A DNA stretch of 40,411 nucleotides, taken from the NCBI GenBank assembly GCA_021300355.1, contig JAJTEF010000022.1:1-40411 (forward strand), written 5' to 3'. The translations under genes were made by a program, and so were the position numbers. This stretch comes from Sphingomonadaceae bacterium (GTDB lineage Bacteria; Pseudomonadota; Alphaproteobacteria; Sphingomonadales; Sphingomonadaceae). The notes beneath the pieces were generated by a model, which did not search any database, had not been told where the DNA came from, and saw only the letters and a list, made by a program, of their open reading frames with translations. Below, piece by piece: positions 24,908-33,069 of this stretch. How positions within the stretch are numbered: position 1 is the stretch's first letter; every line of letters begins with the position of its first letter.

Positions 24908-26035
24908 ATGGAGAACATCACCTCGCGAAAAGCATTGATTGGCCATCAAATGGCTTTGCTCACGATCATCGGGTTCTGGGCTTTTTACGCGCTCATCTTG
25001 TCGCTGCGCGCGGCTTTGCTCGATTTTCCAGCGCAGGCGGTGCTGTTTGAACGGCGCCTCATAGTCGCGCTGGTGGGCGTATTGGTCACCTGGATTTTAT
25101 ATTTTGGTTTGCGGATGGCGGACCAGCGACCGCTTGGTTTCCGTGTCAGCGTCGCGTTTCTGGGCGCAATTCCCTGTGCCATCGCCCTTGCGTCGGCAAA
25201 TTTCTACATCTTCAACCTGTATGATCCGATCAGCCTTTTCAAAGACCCCAGCGTTGGACGCAGTATTGAAGATCTGAAGGCCCAATTGGGGCTGTCCTTC
25301 TGGCAGGAAATCGCCGACATTTCTGTCACCCATTATTTTTTCCTGATCGCGTGGAGCTCGCTATATGTCGCCATCGGCTATGCGCGTGAAGTGCGCGAAG
25401 CCGAACGCAAAACATCCAGATTTGCGCAAGCGGCACAAGATGCCGAGCTGCGATCGCTGCGCTATCAGGTCAATCCCCACTTCCTTTTCAACACGCTGAA
25501 TTCGCTCTCAAGCCTGGTCATCACCGGTAAGCCCAAAGAGGCCGAAGCGATGATCCAGAACTTGTCCAACTTTTACCGGACGAGCCTGTCCTCCGATCCG
25601 TTGGAGGATGTCACGCTGGAGGAAGAAGTCGAACTGCAACGTCTGTATCTGGAAATCGAAAGCGTGCGTTATCCCAAGCGACTGCGCGTCAGCATCAACA
25701 TTCCGCCTGAGCTGATGAACCAACATGTGCCTGCACTCATTCTCCAGCCGCTTGTTGAAAATGCCATCAAATATGGCGTGTCGCGGGCAACACGGCCGGT
25801 CTCCATCTCAATCAGCGCGGATCGCCGCGATGATAATCTGATCCTGAGTGTTATTGATGATGGCGAGGCTGTTGACGCCGCACATGTCGGCGGAAATGGC
25901 ATTGGCCTTGCCAATGTGCGCGATAGGCTGGAGGCGCGATATAAGTCTGCGGCACGGCTCGATACACAGTCGGTCAAAAGCGGCGGGTTCATCGCGATAC
26001 TCACTCTACCGTTAAGCCACAGGATCGCGGCATGA
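24908..26035 (+). CDS. LytS/AlgZ-type membrane sensor histidine kinase
   Basis: 375 residues. Four hydrophobic segments (about 14-35, 46-66, 80-105 and 135-155) are followed by a short coiled linker and a His_kinase/HATPase region. The phospho-acceptor is H191 in RYQVNPHFLFNTLNSLSSL, the diagnostic motif of the LytS/YehU group. The N-box is LVENAIKYG and the G-box region is GGNGIGLANVRDRLEARY. There is no recognisable periplasmic sensor domain, so the stimulus is probably sensed in the membrane. It overlaps the response regulator gene by 4 bases (ATGA). The signal is unknown. Confidence 0.92.
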   Translation: MENITSRKALIGHQMALLTIIGFWAFYALILSLRAALLDFPAQAVLFERRLIVALVGVLVTWILYFGLRMADQRPLGFRVSVAFLGAIPCAIALASANFYIFNLYDPISLFKDPSVGRSIEDLKAQLGLSFWQEIADISVTHYFFLIAWSSLYVAIGYAREVREAERKTSRFAQAAQDAELRSLRYQVNPHFLFNTLNSLSSLVITGKPKEAEAMIQNLSNFYRTSLSSDPLEDVTLEEEVELQRLYLEIESVRYPKRLRVSINIPPELMNQHVPALILQPLVENAIKYGVSRATRPVSISISADRRDDNLILSVIDDGEAVDAAHVGGNGIGLANVRDRLEARYKSAARLDTQSVKSGGFIAILTLPLSHRIAA

Positions 26036-26775
26036 AGCGTCTGCGCACCTTGATTGTTGACGATGAACCTTTGGCCATCGAACGGCTGGAAACCCTGAGC
26101 GCCGATCATCCCGCTATTGAGGTAGTCGGCACAGCGAATGATGGCGTAGAGGCGCTGCGCATTGCGCAACAGCTTACACCTGATCTGATTTTCCTCGACA
26201 TCGGTATGCCCAAAATGGACGGCATCAACGCCGCCCGTGCATTGGGCCTGATGCACAAAAAGCCGGCCATCATTTTGATTACGGCCTATGATAATTTTGC
26301 GGTCGAAGCCTTTGACCTTGATGTCGTTGATTATGTTTTAAAACCGGTTTCGAGCGAGCGGCTGGGCCGCGCCATTGCGCGCGCAGCTGGCACACAAGAG
26401 GCCGAGACCAGCCCTGCCACAACCACGGCGAAATCCGACAGCCGTTATGCGCATGAATTTTGGGTATCCCATCGCGCCGAACTCATCCGCATTGCCGCAA
26501 TGGATATTGAACGCATTGAGGCCGAGCGCGATTATATGCGGCTACATACTGGTGGGCGGAGTTATTTGTTGCACCAGACAATCTCGACGCTTGAACAGCG
26601 GCTTGACCCCGAACAATTCCAACGCATCCACCGCAGCCATATTGTGCGCCGGGACCTGATTACCGGTCTGCGCCATGAAGGCGGCGGTGTGTGGCACGCG
26701 TTGCTGGGTGAAGACCTTTCGATGCGCATCGGGCGCAAATATCTGGCAGAGGTCAAACGGCTCGCCGGGAAATAG
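26032..26775 (+). CDS. LytTR-family response regulator
   Basis: 247 residues. An N-terminal receiver domain (about 1-120) has acidic residues in VDDEP, the phosphorylated Asp56 in LIFLDIGMPKMDG, and Lys near DYVLKPV. A LytTR DNA-binding domain (about 145-245) follows, with IERIEAERDYMRLHTGGRSY and FQRIHRSHIVRRDLITGL. It is the partner of the upstream kinase. Regulators of this class bind direct repeats; the repeat at 24830-24861 is a candidate target, implying autoregulation. The genes it controls elsewhere are unknown. Confidence 0.93.
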   Translation: MKRLRTLIVDDEPLAIERLETLSADHPAIEVVGTANDGVEALRIAQQLTPDLIFLDIGMPKMDGINAARALGLMHKKPAIILITAYDNFAVEAFDLDVVDYVLKPVSSERLGRAIARAAGTQEAETSPATTTAKSDSRYAHEFWVSHRAELIRIAAMDIERIEAERDYMRLHTGGRSYLLHQTISTLEQRLDPEQFQRIHRSHIVRRDLITGLRHEGGGVWHALLGEDLSMRIGRKYLAEVKRLAGK

Positions 26776-26791
26776 CAAACTCCGGCTTTGT

Positions 26792-27787
26792 TTAGATCAG
26801 ACCCGCAAGCGGGCTGGACGGATCAGCATACATACGCCGTCCCATACGACCCGCCAAATAGGCCATACGACCTGATTGGACGGCCAGCTTCATCGCTGTC
26901 GCCATAGCAATGGGGTCTTTGGCTTCCGCGATAGCCGTGTTCATCAACACACCATCGCAGCCCAATTCCATGGCCACCGCGGCGTCAGACGCCGTCCCAA
27001 CGCCTGCGTCGACCAGCACGGGCACTTTCGCGCCCTCGACAATCAAGCGGATCGTCACGCGGTTTTGAATGCCAAGCCCCGAACCAATCGGCGCGCCCAA
27101 GGGCATCACCGCGACTGCGCCGGCATCCTCAAGCTGCTTGGCGGCGATGGGATCGTCTACACAATAGACCATTGGCAGGAATCCTTCCTTCGCCAAGATT
27201 TCGGTCGCCTTCAATGTTTCGCGCATATCGGGGTAGAGCGTTTTTGCTTCGCCGAGCACCTCAAGCTTTACCAAGTCCCAGCCGCCTGCCTCACGCGCCA
27301 GACGCAGCGTACGTATCGCGTCGTCCGCAGTAAAGCAGCCTGCGGTGTTCGGCAGATAGGTATATTTCTTCGGATCAATATAATCCGTCAACATCGGTGC
27401 CTTGGGGTCCGAAACGTTTACGCGGCGCACGGCCACCGTGATAATTTCTGCGCCCGATGCCACCAACGCAGCAGCGTTTTGTTCGAAATCCTTATATTTG
27501 CCGGTACCGACGATCAGCCGCGAAGTGAAATGGCGGCCAGCGACGGACCAGCTATCGTCTTGCCCGCCGCCTACGAAATGGACGATTTCCAAAACATCAC
27601 CGTCCGCCAAGTGCACATTTTCCAATGTGGAACGCGGCACGATTTCCAGATTGCGCTCAACCGCGACCTTGGCCGGATCCAGCCCAATATCGCGCACAAG
27701 GTCAGCAACGGTTGCCCCGGCCCGAAATGGCCGCGGATCGCCATTCAGCGTGAGGGAGATAGAATCGGTGGTAAGGGAAGAGGTCAT
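26792..27787 (-). CDS. thiG: ThiS-ThiG fusion: sulfur carrier plus thiazole synthase
   Basis: 331 residues. Residues about 8-75 are a ThiS-like ubiquitin fold ([19 protein letters not shown]) ending in HFVGGG (70-75). ThiG follows from about residue 80, with GTGKYKDF, Schiff-base Lys174 in DLVKLEVLG, and the C-terminal [20 protein letters not shown]. ThiG makes the thiazole of thiamine from deoxyxylulose phosphate, dehydroglycine and sulfur from ThiS thiocarboxylate. Free ThiS normally ends in Gly-Gly, but here those glycines run straight into ThiG (GGGQDDSW), so activation needs cleavage or another route. Such fusions are known in annotation. No thiamine riboswitch is visible upstream. It diverges from aroQ across 87 bases. 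Confidence 0.93.
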   Translation of the reverse strand: MTSSLTTDSISLTLNGDPRPFRAGATVADLVRDIGLDPAKVAVERNLEIVPRSTLENVHLADGDVLEIVHFVGGGQDDSWSVAGRHFTSRLIVGTGKYKDFEQNAAALVASGAEIITVAVRRVNVSDPKAPMLTDYIDPKKYTYLPNTAGCFTADDAIRTLRLAREAGGWDLVKLEVLGEAKTLYPDMRETLKATEILAKEGFLPMVYCVDDPIAAKQLEDAGAVAVMPLGAPIGSGLGIQNRVTIRLIVEGAKVPVLVDAGVGTASDAAVAMELGCDGVLMNTAIAEAKDPIAMATAMKLAVQSGRMAYLAGRMGRRMYADPSSPLAGLI

Positions 27788-27862
27788 TTCATCTCGCTAT
27801 TTTTATCGACGCGCATATAGTGCTGGAACGATGCGGTTCGCAACCGCTGCTTTGACAATATC

Positions 27863-27868
27863 AGGGGA
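27863..27868 (+). promoter_or_regulatory. Ribosome binding site supporting the TTG start of aroQ
   Basis: AGGGGA, 6 bases before TTG 27875. There is no ATG or GTG in frame nearby that keeps the conserved N-terminus. Confidence 0.7.
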
Positions 27869-27874
27869 CGTCCT

Positions 27875-28315
27875 TTGGCTGATAAGCCGATAATCTTTGT
27901 TCTGAACGGACCAAATCTCAATTTACTGGGAACACGAGAGCCGGAAATTTACGGCACAGACACGCTTGATGACATTGCCGGACATCTGGATGATCGCGCA
28001 CGGGCAGCTGGTGCGTCCATCGACTTTCGTCAGTCAAATCATGAAGGGCATCTGGTCGATTGGTTGCAAGAGGCACAAACCGTGGGCGCCAAAGCGGTGT
28101 TGTTAAACGCCGCAGGATACACCCACACCTCGGTCGCGATCCTGGATGCCATAAAGGCCATCACTGTTCCGGTTTTTGAGGTACATTTGTCTGATCCGCA
28201 CAAACGCGAAGCATTCCGGCATTTAAGCTATGTCAGCATGGGCGCAAAGGCCGTGTTTGCAGGTCATGGCGCAAAGTCGTACGAACTCGCCCTAGACGCG
28301 GCGTTGCAAGTTTGA
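27875..28315 (+). CDS. aroQ: Type II 3-dehydroquinate dehydratase
   Basis: 146 residues, usual for the dodecameric type II enzyme of the shikimate pathway. IFVLNGPNLNLLGTREPEIY contains the catalytic Arg21 and Tyr26. NAAGYTHTSVAI and VHLSDPHKREAFRH supply the substrate-binding Asn and catalytic-region His. The start is TTG 27875, unusual but supported by AGGGGA 6 bases before. It heads the widespread aroQ-accB-accC cluster, 44 bases before accB. Confidence 0.95.
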   Translation: MADKPIIFVLNGPNLNLLGTREPEIYGTDTLDDIAGHLDDRARAAGASIDFRQSNHEGHLVDWLQEAQTVGAKAVLLNAAGYTHTSVAILDAIKAITVPVFEVHLSDPHKREAFRHLSYVSMGAKAVFAGHGAKSYELALDAALQV

Positions 28316-28359
28316 CATTAGGCGCATCATTGCAAGTTTAGGGTCCCAAGGAGTTTTAA

Positions 28360-28833
28360 ATGGCGGCGAAAACAGGAAATACTGGCAGCATGCAGGTGGA
28401 TACGGACCTTGTCCGCGAACTCGCGGCCATGTTGAACGACACGGGTCTCAGCGAAATTGAGGTTGAAGACGGCGAGCGCAAAATTCGTGTCTCGCGGACG
28501 ATGACTGCGGTTGCAGCGCCTATGGCGTCAGCGCCTGTTGCGGTTGCGGCGCCCACCGTTGCTGCCGCACATGAAACAACAAGCGCACCTGCGACTGCAG
28601 CAAATGCCTTGAAATCACCGATGGTGGGCACCGCCTATCTGACACCTGAGCCCGATGCCGCACCGTTCGTCAGCGTTGGCCAGCAAGTAAAGGCCGGCGA
28701 CACCGTCCTGATCATTGAGGCGATGAAGGTCATGAACCCAATCATCGCGCCAAATGCAGGAACGGTCACCGCGATTTACGTGGAAAGCGGACATCCTGTC
28801 GAATTTGACCAGCCACTGCTGGTGATTGCTTAA
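28360..28833 (+). CDS. accB: Biotin carboxyl carrier protein of acetyl-CoA carboxylase
   Basis: 157 residues. The N-terminal segment ([20 protein letters not shown]) contacts the carboxylase, then an alanine/proline-rich flexible linker (about 48-88) leads to a biotinyl domain in which Lys123 of [10 protein letters not shown] carries biotin. It carries carboxybiotin from AccC to the carboxyltransferase, the first step of fatty acid synthesis. AAGGAG precedes ATG 28360. It is 3 bases from accC. Confidence 0.96.
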   Translation: MAAKTGNTGSMQVDTDLVRELAAMLNDTGLSEIEVEDGERKIRVSRTMTAVAAPMASAPVAVAAPTVAAAHETTSAPATAANALKSPMVGTAYLTPEPDAAPFVSVGQQVKAGDTVLIIEAMKVMNPIIAPNAGTVTAIYVESGHPVEFDQPLLVIA

Positions 28834-28836
28834 CCT

Positions 28837-30186
28837 ATGGCGATCGAAAAAATCCTTATCGCCAACCGCGGCGAGATCGCGCTTCGCATTCACCGTGCGG
28901 CGCATGAAATGGGGATCAAGACGGTTGCCGTGCATTCGACTGCGGATGCAGACGCCATGCATGTGCGCCTCGCCGACGAAGCGATTTGCATCGGACCGCC
29001 TTCTGCAACCGACAGCTATTTGAATATACCGGCGATTATTTCAGCCGCGGAAATCAGCCATGCTGACGCCATCCATCCCGGTTACGGCTTTCTGTCGGAA
29101 AACGCGCAGTTTGCGGAAATCGTTGAGAGCCACAACATCAAATGGATTGGCCCCAAGCCCGAACATATCCGCACGATGGGTGACAAGGTTGAGGCTAAGC
29201 GTTCGGCAGGCGCATTAGGTTTGCCGCTTGTCCCCGGCTCTGACGGCGCAATTGAAGATGTCGCCGAAGCCAAAGCAATTGCGCGCGAAATCGGATATCC
29301 GGTAATCATCAAGGCGGCGTCCGGTGGCGGCGGCCGCGGCATGAAGGTCGTCAATAGCGAAGAAGAGCTTGAGACCCAAATGCAGCAAGCAGGGTCCGAA
29401 GCAAAGGCCGCCTTTGGCGATGCGACGGTCTATCTCGAAAAATATCTCGGCAATCCGCGCCACATTGAATTTCAGATTTTTGGCGATGGCAACGGCAATG
29501 CCGTCCATTTGGGCGAACGTGATTGTTCGCTGCAACGGCGTCACCAAAAAGTTCTCGAAGAAGCGCCATCGCCCGTTCTTGCCACCGCCGAACGTGATCG
29601 CATGGGCAATATCTGTGCGAAGGCTATGGCTGACATGGGCTATCGCGGCGCGGGTACTATCGAGTTTCTGTGGGAAAATGGTGAATTCTATTTCATCGAA
29701 ATGAACACTCGCCTTCAGGTCGAACACCCGGTCACCGAAATGATTACCGGCATCGACCTCGTCCGCGAACAAATCCGCGTAGCCGAAGGAAAGCCGCTTT
29801 CGTTCACACAAGAAGACGTTACCTTCACAGGCCACGCCGTCGAATGCCGGATTAACGCCGAAGACCCGCAAACCTTCATGCCGTCGCCGGGAACCGTGTC
29901 ATGGTACCACCCACCCGGCGGCCTTTATGTCCGCGTCGATAGTGGCCTGTATCATGGCTATAAAGTGCCGCCATATTATGACAGCATGATCGCCAAGCTG
30001 ATCGTTTATGGTCAAACCCGCGAGGGCTGCCTGATGCGGCTGCGCCGCGCGCTTGGTGAATTTGTGATTGAAGGCATGAAGACGACCATTCCGCTGCATC
30101 AACGTTTGTTGGAAGAGCCCGATTTCCAAAATGGAAATTATACGATCAAATGGCTTGAAGAGTGGCTGGCGAAAGACGCAAAATGA
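28837..30186 (+). CDS. accC: Biotin carboxylase subunit of acetyl-CoA carboxylase
   Basis: 449 residues, the same length as E. coli Acc[17 protein letters not shown] opens the biotin-carboxylase fold; ATP-grasp elements are [14 protein letters not shown] and the metal-binding [28 protein letters not shown] follows. It carboxylates the biotin on AccB using ATP and bicarbonate. It overlaps the VanX-like gene by 4 bases (ATGA), placing a peptidoglycan-related enzyme in the same transcript. Confidence 0.97.
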   Translation: MAIEKILIANRGEIALRIHRAAHEMGIKTVAVHSTADADAMHVRLADEAICIGPPSATDSYLNIPAIISAAEISHADAIHPGYGFLSENAQFAEIVESHNIKWIGPKPEHIRTMGDKVEAKRSAGALGLPLVPGSDGAIEDVAEAKAIAREIGYPVIIKAASGGGGRGMKVVNSEEELETQMQQAGSEAKAAFGDATVYLEKYLGNPRHIEFQIFGDGNGNAVHLGERDCSLQRRHQKVLEEAPSPVLATAERDRMGNICAKAMADMGYRGAGTIEFLWENGEFYFIEMNTRLQVEHPVTEMITGIDLVREQIRVAEGKPLSFTQEDVTFTGHAVECRINAEDPQTFMPSPGTVSWYHPPGGLYVRVDSGLYHGYKVPPYYDSMIAKLIVYGQTREGCLMRLRRALGEFVIEGMKTTIPLHQRLLEEPDFQNGNYTIKWLEEWLAKDAK

Positions 30187-30875
30187 TCCTCTCCCGCCGG
30201 GATGTGGCTTTTGGGCTGGCGGCACTGCCACTGGCCAGCTGTGTTCCGGTTGGTCCCGACCGCGATGTGTCGTTCATCCCCGCCAATGCCGCAGCCCGGA
30301 TTAAAGCGGACGATCCCAAGCGCTTGATCGAGTTGGTCACACTCGACCCTGCGATTAAGCTTGATATGCGGTATGCGACCGCCAACAATTTCACTGGGCG
30401 CGTGCTGTACGACGAAGCGCGTGCTTTTTTGGCCGCCCCTGCCGCCCAAGCGGTCGCCCGCGCCAGCAAAGCAGCCCAGGCGGCTGGCTTTGGCCTGACA
30501 ATTTACGACGCGTATCGGCCATGGCGGATAACCAAAAAATTATGGGACGCAACGCCGGTTGGACCCAAGAAAGAATATGTGGCCAACCCGAAACGCGGGT
30601 CCAAACATAATCGTGGTTGTGCCGTCGATTTGACTTTGCATGACCTGCGCGCTGGACAGCTTGTCGAAATGCCGACCGAGTTCGATGATTTTTCCGAAAA
30701 GGCCCATCGCGATTATATGGGCGCAACCCCGGCCGCATTGAACAACCGTGCCCGCTTACAAGGCTATTTGGAAGCCGAGGGTTTCGTTGGCCTTTCCAAC
30801 GAATGGTGGCATTTCGATTTCACCGGCTGGGAACAGTTCCCGGTCATGGACATACCATTTAACAAAGTCGTGTAA
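30183..30875 (+). CDS. D-Ala-D-Ala dipeptidase (VanX/DdpX family), putative Tat-exported lipoprotein
   Basis: 230 residues. The N-terminus has a twin-arginine-like SRRDVAFG (4-11) and a lipobox LASC (17-20), so Cys20 may be lipidated after Tat export. The zinc site is [13 protein letters not shown] (His142, Asp149) and SNEWWHFDF (catalytic Glu207, His210), the M15D pattern. Family members cleave D-Ala-D-Ala; VanX confers vancomycin resistance, while DdpX-like proteins recycle cell-wall dipeptide. In a Gram-negative cell a recycling role is more likely. ATG 30183 overlaps the accC stop (ATGA). The next gene is 34 bases downstream. Confidence 0.88.
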   Translation: MILSRRDVAFGLAALPLASCVPVGPDRDVSFIPANAAARIKADDPKRLIELVTLDPAIKLDMRYATANNFTGRVLYDEARAFLAAPAAQAVARASKAAQAAGFGLTIYDAYRPWRITKKLWDATPVGPKKEYVANPKRGSKHNRGCAVDLTLHDLRAGQLVEMPTEFDDFSEKAHRDYMGATPAALNNRARLQGYLEAEGFVGLSNEWWHFDFTGWEQFPVMDIPFNKVV

Positions 30876-30909
30876 CGAGGCCGTGCATAAACATAAGAGA
30901 GGTTTTTTG

Positions 30910-32178
30910 ATGTTCCGTAAGATATTACTCGCTGGCGTAGCTCTTTGTGTTTCAGCCCCTTCGTTGGCAGCGACTCAAGCAATCATTGTCGGCAATCTGG
31001 TGCCCGATGCGGTAACTGGCCCAACTGGCCCAGCGGTTATCTTGGTCGAAGACGGACGCATTAAAAATATCGCCAAAGGCACGACCAATCCGTTTCAGGC
31101 GGATAGGGTGGTCGACCTTTCGACCAAAACATTGGTCCCCGGCCTCATAGACCTTCACGTCCATTTGACCGGCGACCCCGGCGATGATTTCCGCGACGAA
31201 GCGGTCAATCCTGATGAATGGGGCGTCGTCATGGGTGTGAAAAACGCAGCATTGACCGTCAAAGCAGGTTTCACAACGGTACGCGAAGCCGGTTCTGCGC
31301 AAAATACTGCTTTTGTCCTGCGCCGCGGTACCGCGGAAGGACGCATTGTTGGCCCACGCATTGTCGCTGCCGGTCCAGCTTTGTCGATCGTTGGCGGGCA
31401 TGGCGATGTCACTGGCTTCCGCAGCGACGTTTTGGCCGCGCTGGATTCCGGTTTCACCTGCACTGGCCCCGTCGAATGCGCCGAAAAGGTGCGCAAATCG
31501 TCAAAGGCAGGCGCAGATGTCATCAAGATCACCGCGACCGGCGGCGTATTGTCGCAACAAGGCAGGGGACTGGAAGCGCATTTCACGAATGACGAAATGG
31601 CCTCCATTGCCAACACCGCGCACTCACTTGGCCTCAAGGTCATGGCGCACGCCCATGGTGCCCGGGGCATTGAGGCAGCGGCGGCAGCCGGCATTGATTC
31701 GATCGAACATGGCACATTTGCAGATGAAGCCGCTTTGAAGGTCATGAGGGCCAAGGGCACGGCATTGGTCCCGACGTTGATGGCACTGGAGGGCGTGCGC
31801 GCCCGCCTTGGCAAAGGCATTTACACGCCGACCGTTGAGGTAAAGGCCAAGCAGGCACTCGAATTTGCAGGGCGTCAGGTCAAGCTGGCCAAGGCAATGG
31901 GCGTGACTGTCGCCTTTGGAACCGATGCTGGCGTCTTTGAACATGGCAGCAATGCCGGTGAGTTTGCTTTGCTGGTAAACGCAGGCATGACCCCGACCGA
32001 GGCACTGGCCAGCGCGACGACCGTTGCGGCCAAAACGCTCGGGCTGGAAAATGAAATCGGCCGGATCGCGGTGGGATATTCCGCCGACATGGTCGCCGTA
32101 AATGAAAATCCGCTGACCAATATCCGCACGCTCGAAAAGGCCGAATGGGTCATGGTAAGAGGACGTATCGTTCCGTGA
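30910..32178 (+). CDS. Secreted metal-dependent amidohydrolase (imidazolonepropionase-like)
   Basis: 422 residues. A signal peptide ends at SLA (18-20). The TIM-barrel metal site is LIDLHVHLTGDP (His83, His85), with a bridging-lysine candidate in DVIKITATGG (near residue 204), histidines in MAHAHGARG and SIEHGTF, and FGTDAGVF carrying the catalytic aspartate. Relatives include Xaa-Pro and Xaa-Arg dipeptidases and carboxypeptidase-like enzymes, so a periplasmic peptidase role is possible. ATG 30910 with an AGAGAGG upstream begins the signal peptide. It follows the VanX-like gene and precedes the hydroxylase gene by 12 bases. Confidence 0.88.
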   Translation: MFRKILLAGVALCVSAPSLAATQAIIVGNLVPDAVTGPTGPAVILVEDGRIKNIAKGTTNPFQADRVVDLSTKTLVPGLIDLHVHLTGDPGDDFRDEAVNPDEWGVVMGVKNAALTVKAGFTTVREAGSAQNTAFVLRRGTAEGRIVGPRIVAAGPALSIVGGHGDVTGFRSDVLAALDSGFTCTGPVECAEKVRKSSKAGADVIKITATGGVLSQQGRGLEAHFTNDEMASIANTAHSLGLKVMAHAHGARGIEAAAAAGIDSIEHGTFADEAALKVMRAKGTALVPTLMALEGVRARLGKGIYTPTVEVKAKQALEFAGRQVKLAKAMGVTVAFGTDAGVFEHGSNAGEFALLVNAGMTPTEALASATTVAAKTLGLENEIGRIAVGYSADMVAVNENPLTNIRTLEKAEWVMVRGRIVP

Positions 32179-32190
32179 TTCGGTGATAAG

Positions 32191-32901
32191 ATGCAGCCTG
32201 ATACGCCACCCCAGGAGTTCGATTCCAATAACGATCCGGCAAAGCTGTCGCGGATTGGCTCGCACGTCACAAAGCGACTGAATGCCAATCCGCTTGTCCA
32301 GCCGGTCGATCACCCTGATGCGCAATTATATGTGTATCAGGGCTTTTTGGGTGCAGCGGATTGCAAAACGATGATCGCCAAAATTGATGCCGATGCCGTG
32401 CCGTCGACATTGTACAAAGGGACCGAGCAAGCAGGTTTCCGGACCAGCTACAGCTGTCACCTGAACCGTTGGGACGCGTTTATCGCCAAAATTGAGGCAC
32501 GGATGAGCGATGTTTTGGGCATCGACAACAGCTATGCCGAGACAATGCAGGGGCAGCGTTATCAAGTCGGTCAGGAGTTTAAGGCGCACCACGATTTTTT
32601 TCATCCCAGCCAAAGCTATTGGCTTAAGGAGGGCCCCGCCGGCGGCCAGCGCAGCTGGACTGCGATGATATTCCTCAATGAACCAGAAGAAGGCGGCACA
32701 ACCGAATTCCCACATCTTGGCCTTGGCGTGCGACCGCAAGCGGGCATGATGCTCATCTGGAATAATATGCAACTCGACGGATCACTGAATTATAAAACGC
32801 TGCATACCGGAACGCCCGTTACCCGCGGCGTGAAGCATGTGATTACAAAATGGTACCGGCAGAATAACTGGCTTGAACTCAACACGCAAAAGCCGTCCTA
32901 A
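32191..32901 (+). CDS. 2-oxoglutarate/Fe(II) oxygenase, prolyl-4-hydroxylase-like
   Basis: 236 residues. The double-stranded beta-helix has the iron ligands His133 and Asp135 (KAHHDFFHP) and a distal histidine in GVKHVITKWYRQN, with basic residues for 2-oxoglutarate in the same stretch (RGVKH). RSWTAMIFLNEPEEGGTTEFP is typical of P4H-like proteins. Such bacterial enzymes hydroxylate proline in proteins such as EF-Tu or small metabolites; the target is unknown. It is 12 bases after the amidohydrolase gene. Unlike the RoxA-like protein in this window, its iron triad is intact. Confidence 0.86.
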   Translation: MQPDTPPQEFDSNNDPAKLSRIGSHVTKRLNANPLVQPVDHPDAQLYVYQGFLGAADCKTMIAKIDADAVPSTLYKGTEQAGFRTSYSCHLNRWDAFIAKIEARMSDVLGIDNSYAETMQGQRYQVGQEFKAHHDFFHPSQSYWLKEGPAGGQRSWTAMIFLNEPEEGGTTEFPHLGLGVRPQAGMMLIWNNMQLDGSLNYKTLHTGTPVTRGVKHVITKWYRQNNWLELNTQKPS

Positions 32902-33069
32902 TTGCGGAAACGATACGGTAACAGATTGCAAATATTGTATATCGTCTGCCACACATTATCCGTCGTCTGTCGAATTTATCTTGTGCCGGGCACGCGGAGG
33001 TCAGACATCCGCTAACACTTGCCCGCAACATCCTATTGATGCGTTCAACACAATTTTGGAGAAACCCAT

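Noticed and set aside
26876-27820. Open frame of 314 codons on the plus strand opposite thiSG
   Set aside because: The opposite strand encodes an intact ThiS-ThiG with all motifs; this frame shows no family signature.
27788-27874. Thiamine (TPP) riboswitch expected before thiSG
   Set aside because: The 87-base gap holds no CUGAGA-like or second conserved TPP element; only a small 6-base inverted repeat (27833-27847) without a T-run.
30183-30875. Vancomycin resistance determinant
   Set aside because: The protein is a VanX/DdpX-type dipeptidase, but no vanH/vanA-like ligase or two-component regulator lies beside it; a cell-wall recycling role is more likely.
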